Source of the DNA: Edaphobacter dinghuensis
GTDB taxonomy: Bacteria > Acidobacteriota > Terriglobia > Terriglobales > Acidobacteriaceae
DNA: 64,000 nucleotides
NCBI RefSeq assembly: GCF_014640335.1
Contig: NZ_BMGT01000001.1
Location: 434,001 to 498,000 of the forward strand
Direction of reading: 5' to 3'
Below the pieces are notes generated by a model, which had not been told where the DNA came from, did no database searches, and saw only the letters and a list, made by a program, of their open reading frames with translations. A program made the translations under genes and the position numbers. Below, piece after piece: positions 47,436 to 56,532 of the stretch (within the stretch, counting starts at the first letter, position 1; the number at the start of each line of letters is the position of its first letter).

Positions 47436-48584
47436 ATGCTCCGTACTTTGAGCATTGCGTTTTTGAGCGGCCTGATGGCTGCGGCAACTTCCGCACCTGC
47501 GCAGTCTGCGGCTCCGGCTGCACCCGCAACGACACATCCTGCACGACCTACGCCGCCTACCCGCGATCCTCATACGCCGGGCTATGTTGAAGCCAAAGAG
47601 CTGCCCGACGGTGCCAACGCTCCGGCTGATGCCGATGGAAACTTCATCATCGGACCCACGCACACGCCTGCACCGGAGATGTCGGTACAGCCGGGCGTGC
47701 CGCAGGGAATGGTGTCCGAGTTCGTTATGGAGTCGACTGACAGTAAGCTCTACCCTGGCATTGCGCGGGAGCCGGGCACCTTCGGCACGCCTGACCCCAA
47801 AGACCCGGCGAAGCTGATCGTAACTACCAGCCATCCCGCTCCCTACACGCGGCGCGTGGCGGTCTACGTGCCGAAGCAATATGTTCCGGGTACTGCTGCT
47901 CCGTTCATCATCGGGACGGACGGCCCCGACCACGCGCTGTTCACCGCGCTCGACAACCTGATTGCCGAACATAAGGTGCCGGTGATGATCGCCATCTCCG
48001 TGAGCAACGGCAGCGGCGATGCGCAGGGCAGCGAGCGCGGACTGGAATACGACACCATGTCGGGCCGCTATGCGGAGTTCATCCAGAAAGAGGTACTTCC
48101 GCTGGTCGAAAAAAAGTTCCACGTGGAACTAACCCGCGATCCCGATGGCCGCGCGACGATGGGCGGCAGCTCTGGCGGATCGTGTGCGTTGATTATGGCG
48201 TGGTATCACCCGGAGTGGTACCACCGGGTGCTGACTTACTCCGGCACCTACGTCAACCAGCAGTGGCCGTATAACGCGAAGGTGCCGCATGGGGCGTGGG
48301 AGTTCCACGAGCACCTCATCCCCGGCTCTGCGAGAAAGCCGATTCGCCTATGGATGGAGGTTGGCGACCGCGACCTGCTGAACCCTAATGCCATGCGCGA
48401 CAATATGCACGACTGGGTCGTCGCCAATGAGCATATGGCTAAGGTATTGGCCGCTAAGGGCTATCACTATCAGTTTGTCTTTGCCCGCAGCGCAGGGCAT
48501 ACCGACCGGGCGGTGAAGCAGCAGACTTTGCCGGAGGCGCTTGAGTATCTGTGGCAGGGGTATTCCGTTGCGGGTGGGAAATGA
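47436..48584 (+). CDS. Secreted esterase of the enterochelin-esterase (Fes/D) fold
   Basis: A 382-residue alpha/beta hydrolase with a signal peptide (about 1-23, SAPAQS), a proline/alanine-rich linker, and a putative esterase domain. The nucleophile elbow is GGSSGGS (GxSxG), with a following aspartate in EVGDRDLLNP and histidine in RSAGHTDRA as likely triad members. PFIIGTDGPDHALFTALDNLIAEHKVPVMI matches the strand-helix pattern of Fes-type esterases. The natural substrate could be a siderophore, feruloyl ester or other ester. AAAGGAG precedes the ATG. Repeat copy D lies just after the stop. Confidence 0.87.
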   Translation: MLRTLSIAFLSGLMAAATSAPAQSAAPAAPATTHPARPTPPTRDPHTPGYVEAKELPDGANAPADADGNFIIGPTHTPAPEMSVQPGVPQGMVSEFVMESTDSKLYPGIAREPGTFGTPDPKDPAKLIVTTSHPAPYTRRVAVYVPKQYVPGTAAPFIIGTDGPDHALFTALDNLIAEHKVPVMIAISVSNGSGDAQGSERGLEYDTMSGRYAEFIQKEVLPLVEKKFHVELTRDPDGRATMGGSSGGSCALIMAWYHPEWYHRVLTYSGTYVNQQWPYNAKVPHGAWEFHEHLIPGSARKPIRLWMEVGDRDLLNPNAMRDNMHDWVVANEHMAKVLAAKGYHYQFVFARSAGHTDRAVKQQTLPEALEYLWQGYSVAGGK

Positions 48585-48587
48585 GGA

Positions 48588-48638
48588 AAATACAGGGATC
48601 TCTCCGCTCCGCCCTTCGGGCTTCGGTCGAGATGACGT
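48588..48638 (+). repeat. Dispersed intergenic repeat, copy D
   Basis: AAATACAGGGATCTCTCCGC at the left, CTTCGGTCGAGATGACGT at the right, with a longer GC-rich centre. It begins 4 bp after the esterase stop. Confidence 0.88.
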
Positions 48639-48713
48639 GCTTTTTTGTCATCACTTTGAAGGGCTCACGCAATAGATAGCATTTGGAAATAAGTCCGGTA
48701 ATAAAATCGACAC

Positions 48714-49580
48714 ATGATCAGGCCATCTCTCCGCAGCCGCGTTCGCTCTATCGCATCGATTGTCTCCCTCTCCGTCGCCAGCCTTTTTTTTGTTAGCTCT
48801 GCCAAGGCACAACAGCCACCGCCGCTCAATGGAATCGCCCACATCGCGATTCGCGTCCATGACCTCGATGCGGCGCGCGACTTCTACAAGAAGCTGGGCT
48901 TCGATGAGGCTTTTGCTTTGAGCAAGAACGGCGCTGTCTACCAGTCGTTCATCAAGCTGGACGACCGCCAGTTCATCGAGCTGTATCCCACCACGGCGAA
49001 GGACACCGAGATCGGCTTTCTGCACCTGTGCTTCGAGAGCGACAACCTGCAGGCGGTCTATGACGACTATATCGCCCGTGACGTCACCCCCAACTTCAAG
49101 ATTCGCAAGGCCGGAGCGGGCAATCTGCTGTTTACGATGAAAGGGCCGATGCAGGCGAGCGGGCCGCAGAACATCGAGTACACGCAGTACATGCCGGGCT
49201 CGCGCCACTATAACGACCGCGGCCAGCACCTTGGCGCAGACCGCGTGGGCACCAAGCTCGTCTCGGTCACGCTGGCGATGCAGGACCCGGCCGCTGCCAG
49301 CGCCTTCTATATCGATAAGCTGAAGTTCACTCCCGACCCACGGTGGCACAACTTCCTCGATCTGCCGGGCGACTCCGGTGAGATGGTCAAGATTGTTCCC
49401 GTTACCAAGCTTGGCCCAAAATCGAGCATTCTGCTTACGTCACCCGATATTCATCGCTCCGGCGAATTGCTCAAGGCTGCGGGAATTCCCTTCAGCGACG
49501 GAAATTCCCTAACAGTGACTGATCCGGACGGGAACCTTATCGACATCATTCCCGAGCAGAGTGTCTCTCCGCGCAAATAG
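48714..49580 (+). CDS. Secreted VOC-family (glyoxalase/dioxygenase fold) protein
   Basis: A 288-residue protein with a signal peptide (about 1-33, VSSAKAQ) and two vicinal-oxygen-chelate modules. The first (IAHIAIRVHDLDAARDFYKKLGFDEAF) has the His and later Glu (FIELYP) positions used for metal binding; the second begins VSVTLAMQDPAAASAFYIDKLKF and ends DPDGNLIDIIPEQ. Exported VOC proteins are common in acidobacteria and unassigned. A metal-dependent isomerase, dioxygenase or fosfomycin-type activity cannot be chosen from sequence. Confidence 0.85.
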   Translation: MIRPSLRSRVRSIASIVSLSVASLFFVSSAKAQQPPPLNGIAHIAIRVHDLDAARDFYKKLGFDEAFALSKNGAVYQSFIKLDDRQFIELYPTTAKDTEIGFLHLCFESDNLQAVYDDYIARDVTPNFKIRKAGAGNLLFTMKGPMQASGPQNIEYTQYMPGSRHYNDRGQHLGADRVGTKLVSVTLAMQDPAAASAFYIDKLKFTPDPRWHNFLDLPGDSGEMVKIVPVTKLGPKSSILLTSPDIHRSGELLKAAGIPFSDGNSLTVTDPDGNLIDIIPEQSVSPRK

Positions 49581-49612
49581 ATACGCTGAGTTTCCAAAGC
49601 AACCCGGCGTAA

Positions 49613-49653
49613 GGCACCTCCACTCCTAATGGAGCAAGTACTACGGAGGTGTC
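49613..49653 (+). promoter_or_regulatory. Leader hairpin that buries the ribosome binding site
   Basis: GGCACCTCC (49613-49621) pairs with GGAGGTGTC (49645-49653), including one G-U pair, so the full Shine-Dalgarno GGAGGTG is inside the stem, 4 nt before ATG 49656. An inner hairpin CTCC-taat-GGAG (49623-49634) lies in the loop. The arrangement suggests translational control. Confidence 0.6.
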
Positions 49654-49655
49654 TT

Positions 49656-49865
49656 ATGCAGGCAGTTCACGCGGGCCAGTGCGGCCTTTGCAGCCACTTC
49701 GGCGAGACCCACGCTCCTAACAAAGTTCTGGTGACCATCATGTCCAGCAAAAAGGCCGATGAGTCGATGCTCGACACCTGCGGCCATCCGAAACTCGCCG
49801 GACTCCACCTAAAGGTCTCCCCCATCAGCGGATGTGACGGCTTCCACGAAGCGGCAAGAGCCTGA
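49656..49865 (+). CDS. Small Cys-rich protein, 69 residues
   Basis: A short cytoplasmic protein with C9-x2-C12 (GQCGLCSHFGE), C42 (DTCGHP) and C60 (SGCDGF) and nearby histidines, which together could bind a metal ion. The N-terminal GQCGLCSHFGE has the look of a conserved acidobacterial family, but I do not know its role. ATG 49656 is chosen because of the strong GGAGGTG ribosome site 4 nt upstream; the frame continues upstream to 49629. Translation may be controlled by the leader hairpin. It is 57 bp from prmC on the same strand. Confidence 0.7.
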   Translation: MQAVHAGQCGLCSHFGETHAPNKVLVTIMSSKKADESMLDTCGHPKLAGLHLKVSPISGCDGFHEAARA

Positions 49866-49922
49866 TTCTGAGGTGAGTATCGCTTTATGGCCTGACGCGA
49901 GACAATAGCTGCATCCAGCAAA

Positions 49923-50777
49923 ATGACCTTACGTCAGGCCCTGACTCTCGCCACCGAACAACTCGCAACGAACCCAGCGCTCGGAGACCACGCCCATCGC
50001 GACGCCGAGTTGTTGTTGCTGCATGTGCTTGAACTAGATCGCGCTACACTGCTGGCCTATCCCACGCGTGCTCTTACGGAACAGCAGCTTGTCTTGTATC
50101 AGGACGCAATCGCGCGGCGCCTGCGCTGCGAGCCTGTCCAGTACATCACGGGGCAACAGGAGTTCTTCGGCCTTCCGCTTAAAGTCACGCCAGCTACGCT
50201 GATCCCCCGGCCTGAGACGGAACACCTCGTCGAAGCCGTTCTGGACCGTCTGCCTGCCGACCGGCCTGTCCGCATCCTCGACATTGGCACCGGAACCGGA
50301 GCCATCGCGCTGGCGCTAGCCGCTAACCTTCCCCTAGCCGAAGTCATCGCCGTCGATATCTCCGCCGAAGCCCTGGAAGTGGCCCGCGAAAATGCCGCAA
50401 ATCACCATCTGGAGGCCCGCGTAGGATTTTTTCTGTCCGACCTCCTGACCGGCCTCCTGCAAAAAGACCAGACCGTGGCTTTCGATGCCATCGTCAGTAA
50501 CCCTCCTTATATTCCGGAGAGCGAGCGCGCTGAGCTTCATCCCCAGGTCCGCGACTATGAGCCTGCGCAGGCGCTGTTTGCGGGTGATCTTGGCCTCGAC
50601 ATCTATCGTCGCCTGATCCCGCAGGCGTACAGGGCTCTGAAGCCGGGCGGCCTGCTGGCGTTAGAAATCGGGCATGGACAGAGAGATTCGCTGGCAGCTC
50701 TTCTGGAAAGCTGGGAAAATGTGGCCTTCGTCGACGATCTTCAGCAGATTGCCCGCGTCGCCCTGGCGCGGAGATAG
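49923..50777 (+). CDS. prmC: Release factor glutamine methyltransferase
   Basis: PrmC (HemK) methylates the GGQ glutamine of RF1 and RF2, raising termination efficiency. The 284-residue protein has an N-terminal helical substrate domain, the characteristic PVQYITGQQEFFGLPL and TLIPRPETEHLVE, SAM motif I ILDIGTGTGAIALALA, and the catalytic NPPYIPESE motif. It ends in LKPGGLLALEIGHGQ. Its substrate gene prfA lies upstream with three unrelated genes between. No strong terminator was seen after it. Confidence 0.96.
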   Translation: MTLRQALTLATEQLATNPALGDHAHRDAELLLLHVLELDRATLLAYPTRALTEQQLVLYQDAIARRLRCEPVQYITGQQEFFGLPLKVTPATLIPRPETEHLVEAVLDRLPADRPVRILDIGTGTGAIALALAANLPLAEVIAVDISAEALEVARENAANHHLEARVGFFLSDLLTGLLQKDQTVAFDAIVSNPPYIPESERAELHPQVRDYEPAQALFAGDLGLDIYRRLIPQAYRALKPGGLLALEIGHGQRDSLAALLESWENVAFVDDLQQIARVALARR

Positions 50778-50858
50778 CCTTCTCTAACTACTAGACGGAC
50801 GTTAGGGTACGAAGTAGGTTCTTATTAAGGAATAATTTCGGATATGGACCATTCAGGG

Positions 50859-50888
50859 TTGACAGTCGTTTAACGCGCCACCTATATT
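50859..50888 (+). promoter_or_regulatory. Promoter of the second TonB receptor
   Basis: TTGACA 50859-50864, an 18-bp spacer and TATATT 50883-50888, about 84 bp before the start codon. The match to sigma-70 is good. Confidence 0.6.
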
Positions 50889-50971
50889 CCTCAAAACACC
50901 CAAACGAGCTTTGTCCATCTACCGATAGACAAAAGGGTATCACGCACTCTCCCCTTCTGAGGTCCTACCAA

Positions 50972-53900
50972 ATGCAATCTCTAAAATCACACGGCCTTTT
51001 CGTGAGGCGTCTGTGTTCGTTTCTCGTCTTTACCGCCCTCCTGCTCAGCACGTCCTTCTTTGCGCATGCGCAGACGGCAGGCACGGCCAGCATTCAGGGT
51101 ACTGTCACTGACCCGACCGGGGCCGCCATCGCGAATGCCCAGGTCACCTTTACCAACACCGCCACCCATGCCTCGCGCTCTACAGCGACCGACGGCGCCG
51201 GTATCTACAGCCTCCCCAACATTCCGGTAGGAGCCTATAGCCTGACCGTCGCGGCCCAGGGCTTTCAGGGGTACACCCGGACCGGCCTTCTCGAAGTCGG
51301 TAACAACGTTCAGATCAACCCTGCCCTGACGATCGGCAGTTCCAGCGAGCACGTCGAGGTGCAGGCCACGGGCGCAGCGCTCGACACCGAGACCAGTACC
51401 TTCAAACAGGTCATCGACCAGAAGCGCATCACGGAGCTTCCTTTGAACGGCCGTCAGGCTACGCAGCTCATCCTGGTCTCGGGCGGTGCAGTCAACGCTC
51501 CGGCCAACGACATCAACGGAAGCAAGACCTATGCGAATACCCCGGTCATCGCTGTCGCCGGTTCGCAAGGCATCTATAACAACTACGTCCTCGATGGCGG
51601 CAGCCACGTCGACACCTTCACCAACACCAACCTGCCCTATCCCTTCCCGGATGCGCTGCGCGAGTTCTCGGTCGAGTCGAACTCTCTGCCTGCACGCAAC
51701 GGCCTCCACCCCGGATCGCTCGTCAACGTCGTCACCAACTCCGGCACCAATCAGTTGCATGGTACGGTCTTCGAGTTCCTGCGCAACAACATCATCAACG
51801 CCAATAACTTCTTTTCTACCTCGAAGGACACGCTGAAGCGCAGCCAGTTCGGTGGAACGCTGGGCGGGAAGATCCTGACGGACAAGATGTTCTTCTTCGG
51901 CGGCTATCAGGGCACCCGCAACCGCCAGACTTCGAGCGCGACCGGCTACTGCGTTCCTACCGCAGCGGAACTCTCGGGCGACTTCAGCCAGATGGGTGGC
52001 AACTGCGCCCAGAACGCCTCCAACATCATCGATCCGGTGACGGGAGCGAATATCTCCAGCACACGTAAGATCAGTCCTGCCGAGCTGAGCCCGCAGGCGC
52101 TCAAACTCGCCAGCATGCTGCCCTTGTCGCAGGCCGATCAGTATGGTCGCGTCAATGTTTCATTGCCCGCCAACAGCACCGAAGATCAGTTCATTGGCCG
52201 CATCGACTATACCTTCAACCAAAAGCACAATCTCTTCGGCCGCTACTTCCTGACCAACTACACGGCTCCTGCTTATTTCTCGCCCACCAATCTTCTGTTG
52301 ACGACAATCGCCGGTAACGGCGAGCGTGTACAGAGCTTCACCCTTGGCGATACATACATCGTCACTCCTCATCTCGTGAACACCTTCCACGGCACCTACG
52401 CTCGTCGCCGTAACAATCGCGGTCCCACAGCAGGCGGCATCAACGCCACCAATGTCGGCGTCGACATGTACGACTATGTGCCGAACGACTTCCGCCTCAG
52501 CATCACCAATGGCTTCTCCATTGGCTGCGGAACGTGCTCGCCGGGCTTCTTCAACACCAATACGGAAGACTTCTCCGATGACATCGACTACGTCCACGGC
52601 AAGCACCAGTTTGCCTTCGGCGGGGAGATTCTTCGCACCGGCCAGAATACGCAGGCAGGCTACCTTCAGAACGGCAGCTTCAACTTCGGCGGCTTCGCAA
52701 GCGGCGTCAACGGCGCACAGGGCGAGCCGATGCTGGACTTCCTTACCGGCAGAATGACCTCCATCGGAGCCTCGACAGGCTTCAGCCAGTCGAAGGCACA
52801 GCAGACCGCCTATCGTCAGACGACGTTCGGCGTCTATGCACAGGACACCTACCACTTCAGCCCGCGCCTGACCGCCAACTTCGGCGTTCGCTGGGAGCCT
52901 GAGTTCATTCCCATCGACAACTATCATCGCGGCAGCAGCTTCAATCAGGCGGCCTTCATCGCCGGACAGCACAGCACGGTCTACGTCAACGCCCCGGCTG
53001 GCTCGTTCTACTATGGCGACCCTGGAATCCCTCCGGGCATGACGGACAACCGCCTCGCCAACATCTCGCCTCGCGGCTCCATCACCCTCGACCCATTCGG
53101 CAACGGCAAGACCGTCTTCCGCGCGGGCGGAGCGTTGATGTATGACAACCCGGCGCTGTATACGATGCAGCGCAACGCCGCCAATCCGCCCTATACCAAC
53201 GAGATCGACGTTACGGGAACGACGCTGCTGGCCACGCCGTGGTCGACGTATCCCGGCGGCAATCCGTTCCCGATTGCCAATCCTCCTCTCTCTACCTCAC
53301 CATTCCCCACCAATACGCTCTATGTCGTCGTCCCACGTCATATTCAAACGCCGGTCGTTCAGCAGTGGACGGCCAGCATCGAACAAGATCTGGGTCATGG
53401 CTGGAACATGTCCATCAGCTATCTCGGCAACAAGAACAGCCACCTGTGGCTGGGCCGCGCACTTAATCCGGCGGTCTACATTCCGGGTGCCTCCAACGGT
53501 CTGACCGGCTCCTGCGGTCCGCTAACGCCGTCTACCGGTCTGCCCGCTGCCGGCAAACCGTGCTCTTCGACCTCTAACTCCAACAACCGCACCGTGCTGT
53601 CGCTCATCAATCCCGCTCAAGGACAGGGTTACAGCCCGACCATGACCCAGATCGATGACGGTGGAAACTCGAGCTACAACGGCCTGCTTGCCGTCATTCA
53701 GGACCGTATGTCGAAGAACTTCAGCTTTCTCGCCAACTACACCTGGTCGCACTGCATCTCGGTCGGAGACTCCCCCGGCGATATCGCGGCGCCTACTTAT
53801 GAAAATTCCGCCAACAAGAACATGGACCGTGCCAACTGCGGCTTTGACGTTCGCCACATCTTCAATACGACCTTTGTGGCGTCCAGTCACTTCTCCAGCC

Positions 53901-54385
53901 TGCACGGCTGGGCGGCGGCACTGGCCAACAACTGGGAGCTTGCTCCCATCGTCCGCATCACCAGCGGAACCCCGCTCAATGTGACCTCGGGCGTCGATAA
54001 CTCGCTTACCGGTATCGGCCTCGATCGTCCCAACCTGGTTCCGGGAGCCGCTGTCTATACGCACCGCAAGATCACGCAGAAGGCAGCGGGTAATCTTGCC
54101 TACCTTAACAAGTCGGCCTTCACCCAAAACACTGCGGGCACCTACGGCGATCTGGGACGCAATGCCTTCCGCGGCCCAAACTACTACGACGTGGATGCTG
54201 CGCTCAGCCGCAACTTCCCGCTGATGGAGCGTCTGAACTTCAATCTGCGCATGGAAGCCTTCAACGTGATGAACCACCCGAACCTGTCCAGCTTCACCAC
54301 TGGGCTGAACTCGGGGACCTTCGGCAACGCGACAGCGGCGAACGATCCGCGCATCTTCCAGATTGCGGGCAAGCTCACCTTCTAA
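50972..54385 (+). CDS. Oar-like TonB-dependent outer membrane receptor 2
   Basis: A 1137-residue receptor with the same layout as the one at 33600: a signal peptide (about 1-34, SFFAHAQ), a carboxypeptidase-regulatory-like domain (about 36-125; GTVTDPTGAAIANAQVTFTN), a plug (NGRQATQLILVSGG, VLDGGSHVDTF) and a barrel ending QIAGKLTF. Identity to receptor 1 is low except in the N-terminal and C-terminal motifs, so ligands probably differ. It precedes a GH35 beta-galactosidase by 210 bp on the same strand, which suggests uptake of galactosides, though a terminator separates them. Confidence 0.93.
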   Translation: MQSLKSHGLFVRRLCSFLVFTALLLSTSFFAHAQTAGTASIQGTVTDPTGAAIANAQVTFTNTATHASRSTATDGAGIYSLPNIPVGAYSLTVAAQGFQGYTRTGLLEVGNNVQINPALTIGSSSEHVEVQATGAALDTETSTFKQVIDQKRITELPLNGRQATQLILVSGGAVNAPANDINGSKTYANTPVIAVAGSQGIYNNYVLDGGSHVDTFTNTNLPYPFPDALREFSVESNSLPARNGLHPGSLVNVVTNSGTNQLHGTVFEFLRNNIINANNFFSTSKDTLKRSQFGGTLGGKILTDKMFFFGGYQGTRNRQTSSATGYCVPTAAELSGDFSQMGGNCAQNASNIIDPVTGANISSTRKISPAELSPQALKLASMLPLSQADQYGRVNVSLPANSTEDQFIGRIDYTFNQKHNLFGRYFLTNYTAPAYFSPTNLLLTTIAGNGERVQSFTLGDTYIVTPHLVNTFHGTYARRRNNRGPTAGGINATNVGVDMYDYVPNDFRLSITNGFSIGCGTCSPGFFNTNTEDFSDDIDYVHGKHQFAFGGEILRTGQNTQAGYLQNGSFNFGGFASGVNGAQGEPMLDFLTGRMTSIGASTGFSQSKAQQTAYRQTTFGVYAQDTYHFSPRLTANFGVRWEPEFIPIDNYHRGSSFNQAAFIAGQHSTVYVNAPAGSFYYGDPGIPPGMTDNRLANISPRGSITLDPFGNGKTVFRAGGALMYDNPALYTMQRNAANPPYTNEIDVTGTTLLATPWSTYPGGNPFPIANPPLSTSPFPTNTLYVVVPRHIQTPVVQQWTASIEQDLGHGWNMSISYLGNKNSHLWLGRALNPAVYIPGASNGLTGSCGPLTPSTGLPAAGKPCSSTSNSNNRTVLSLINPAQGQGYSPTMTQIDDGGNSSYNGLLAVIQDRMSKNFSFLANYTWSHCISVGDSPGDIAAPTYENSANKNMDRANCGFDVRHIFNTTFVASSHFSSLHGWAAALANNWELAPIVRITSGTPLNVTSGVDNSLTGIGLDRPNLVPGAAVYTHRKITQKAAGNLAYLNKSAFTQNTAGTYGDLGRNAFRGPNYYDVDAALSRNFPLMERLNFNLRMEAFNVMNHPNLSSFTTGLNSGTFGNATAANDPRIFQIAGKLTF

Positions 54386-54407
54386 CCTTAGCGCTTCAAT
54401 CAACCAT

Positions 54408-54434
54408 AAAGGCGGCCAGCGATGGCCGCCTTTT
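54408..54434 (+). terminator. Terminator of TonB receptor 2
   Basis: An 11-bp perfect stem (54408-54418 with 54423-54433), tetraloop gcga, and T run. Confidence 0.9.
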
Positions 54435-54595
54435 GTATTGCCTGGAAGTCGACTGGGATTATGGCTAATGCGAAGCATCAATCTCCGTGAAGCGAGAACG
54501 GTCGTCTGGCCTCGGGTGTATAGAATGGCGATGGCTTCCTGGTTCTACATCGCATGGTGTCTGCGAGCCGAATATTCGTACATCGAGGTGCGTCT

Positions 54596-56452
54596 GTGCG
54601 CTTTAAACTTTCTCTTCTTTTGCTGCTGCTCTGTTCTCTGACGATGGTTCACGCGCAGTCCACGGTTGACCACACGCCGCATACCTTTACCGTGCAGGGC
54701 GATCACTTCGCGCTCGACGGCAAGCCCTTCCAAGTCATCTCCGGCGAGATGCACTATCCGCGTATTCCGCGGGCAGACTGGCGAGCGCGTTTCAAGATGG
54801 CCAAAGCGATGGGCCTGAACACCATCACCGCCTACGTCTTCTGGAATGAGAACGAGCCGAAGCCCGGCGTCTTCGATTTCTCCGGCAACAACGACGTGGC
54901 AGAGTTCATCCGCGAAGCCCAGCAGGAGGGCCTCTATGTCATTCTTCGTCCCGGCCCCTACGTCTGTGCTGAGTGGGAGTGGGGAGGCTATCCCTCGTGG
55001 CTGCTGAAGGACCACAGCATGGTTGTGCGCAGCAGCGACCCGAAGTTTATCGCCGCGTCAAAGGAATGGATCGACCGCCTCGGCAAAGAGTTGGCTCCGT
55101 TGCAGATCGGCAACGGCGGCCCGATTATCCTCACCCAGGTGGAAAACGAGTACGGTTCTTATGGCAGCGACCATGCCTACATGGAACAGATCTACAAGAT
55201 GCTGGTGGACGCGGGGTTTACCAAGTCGCAGCTCTATACGGCGGACGGCCCGGAGCAGGTGCCGAACGGCTCGCTGCCTGAGCTTCCGGTCGGCATCAAC
55301 TTCGGCGGGGCCGAAGCTGGCGCAGCACAACGCGCCTTTACGGAGTTGAAGAAGTATCGTCCTAACGGCCCCTTCATCAACAGCGAGTATTGGGCAGGAT
55401 GGTTCGATCACTGGGGCAGCAAGCATGCCCACACCAATGCGGCGAATGAGGCTGCGAATCTCGACTGGATGCTGCGCCAGGGATATTCGGTCAGCATTTA
55501 CATGTTCCATGGCGGCACCAGCTTCGGCTGGATGAATGGTGCCAACAGCGATGGCCACGGCAGCTACGAGCCCGACGTGACCAGCTACGACTACGACTCG
55601 CCGCTGGACGAGAGCGGGAGACCCACGGCGAAGTACCTTGCCTTCCGCGATGTGATCGCCAAGGCTACTGGCGTCACGCCGCCTGCCATCCCCGATGTTC
55701 CTGCGGCAATTACGACGCCGGCGGTGACGCTGGCTGAGTCAGCGTCTTTATGGGACAACCTGCCTGCTCCGATTCACTCGCAGAATGTGTTGAGCATGGA
55801 AGATGTGGACCAGGCTTACGGCTACATCCTTTACCGCACGCACCTGAAGAAGACTGCTGCCGGTACGCTTACGCTCGATGAGCTGCATGACTACGCTGTG
55901 GTCTATCTCGACGGCAAACAGGTTGGCACGATCGATCGCAGGTTGAAGCAGAACACGCTGGCTCTTCCCGCGGTGAAGCGGAATGCGCGGCTCGATATCC
56001 TTGTCGAAAATACGGGGCGCGTGAACTTTGGCCATGCGATCACGGGAGAGCGCGCGGGGATCACCAAGCAGGTGACGTTGAATGGGACGGTGCTGTCAGG
56101 ATGGGATATTTATCCACTGCCGATGACGGCGGTGGACAAGCTCTCGTACTCCTCTAAGCCTTGTTCGGGAGCGTGCTTCTATCGGGGAAGCTTTGATCTG
56201 GCTGGCACTGGAGATACCTTCCTCGATACCGGCGAGTTCACTAAGGGCGAGCTTTGGCTAAATGGTCAGGCGCTGGGACGCATCTGGAACGTCGGGCCGC
56301 AGCGCACGCTTTATACGCCGGAGTCATGGTTGGTGAAGGGGAAGAATGAGATCGTCGTCTTCGATCTTGAGGGCAAGCCGGGCCATGCGGTGCGTGGACT
56401 GGATAAATCTATCCTCGATGCTGCTAATGATGCGGCTCCAGCAAAGAACTAG
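54596..56452 (+). CDS. Secreted beta-galactosidase, GH35
   Basis: A 618-residue enzyme that releases terminal beta-galactose. GTG 54596 is chosen because GAGG lies 7 nt upstream and the product starts with a proper signal peptide (RFKLSLLLLLLCSLTMVHAQ). The catalytic barrel has ISGEMHYPRIPR, NTITAYVFWNENEPKPG, RPGPYVCAEWEWGGYPSWL, the acid/base glutamate in QVENEYGSYG and the nucleophile glutamate in INSEYWAGWFDHWG. Beta-sandwich domains follow (LWLNGQALGRIWNVGPQ). It is probably periplasmic and works with the GH27 enzyme and TonB receptor 2 in galactoside use. Confidence 0.94.
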   Translation: MRFKLSLLLLLLCSLTMVHAQSTVDHTPHTFTVQGDHFALDGKPFQVISGEMHYPRIPRADWRARFKMAKAMGLNTITAYVFWNENEPKPGVFDFSGNNDVAEFIREAQQEGLYVILRPGPYVCAEWEWGGYPSWLLKDHSMVVRSSDPKFIAASKEWIDRLGKELAPLQIGNGGPIILTQVENEYGSYGSDHAYMEQIYKMLVDAGFTKSQLYTADGPEQVPNGSLPELPVGINFGGAEAGAAQRAFTELKKYRPNGPFINSEYWAGWFDHWGSKHAHTNAANEAANLDWMLRQGYSVSIYMFHGGTSFGWMNGANSDGHGSYEPDVTSYDYDSPLDESGRPTAKYLAFRDVIAKATGVTPPAIPDVPAAITTPAVTLAESASLWDNLPAPIHSQNVLSMEDVDQAYGYILYRTHLKKTAAGTLTLDELHDYAVVYLDGKQVGTIDRRLKQNTLALPAVKRNARLDILVENTGRVNFGHAITGERAGITKQVTLNGTVLSGWDIYPLPMTAVDKLSYSSKPCSGACFYRGSFDLAGTGDTFLDTGEFTKGELWLNGQALGRIWNVGPQRTLYTPESWLVKGKNEIVVFDLEGKPGHAVRGLDKSILDAANDAAPAKN

Positions 56453-56477
56453 GCTCGAATGATGAATGGAGAGACAA

Positions 56478-56505
56478 AGAGGCCCGGCGTAGATGCCGGG
56501 CCTCT
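56478..56505. terminator. Terminator between GH35 and exporter genes
   Basis: A perfect 11-bp stem (56478-56488 with 56495-56505), a 6-nt loop and T-rich flanks on both strands, between convergent genes. Confidence 0.88.
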
Positions 56506-56532
56506 GGTCTTTTATCAACATGAACGATGAAC

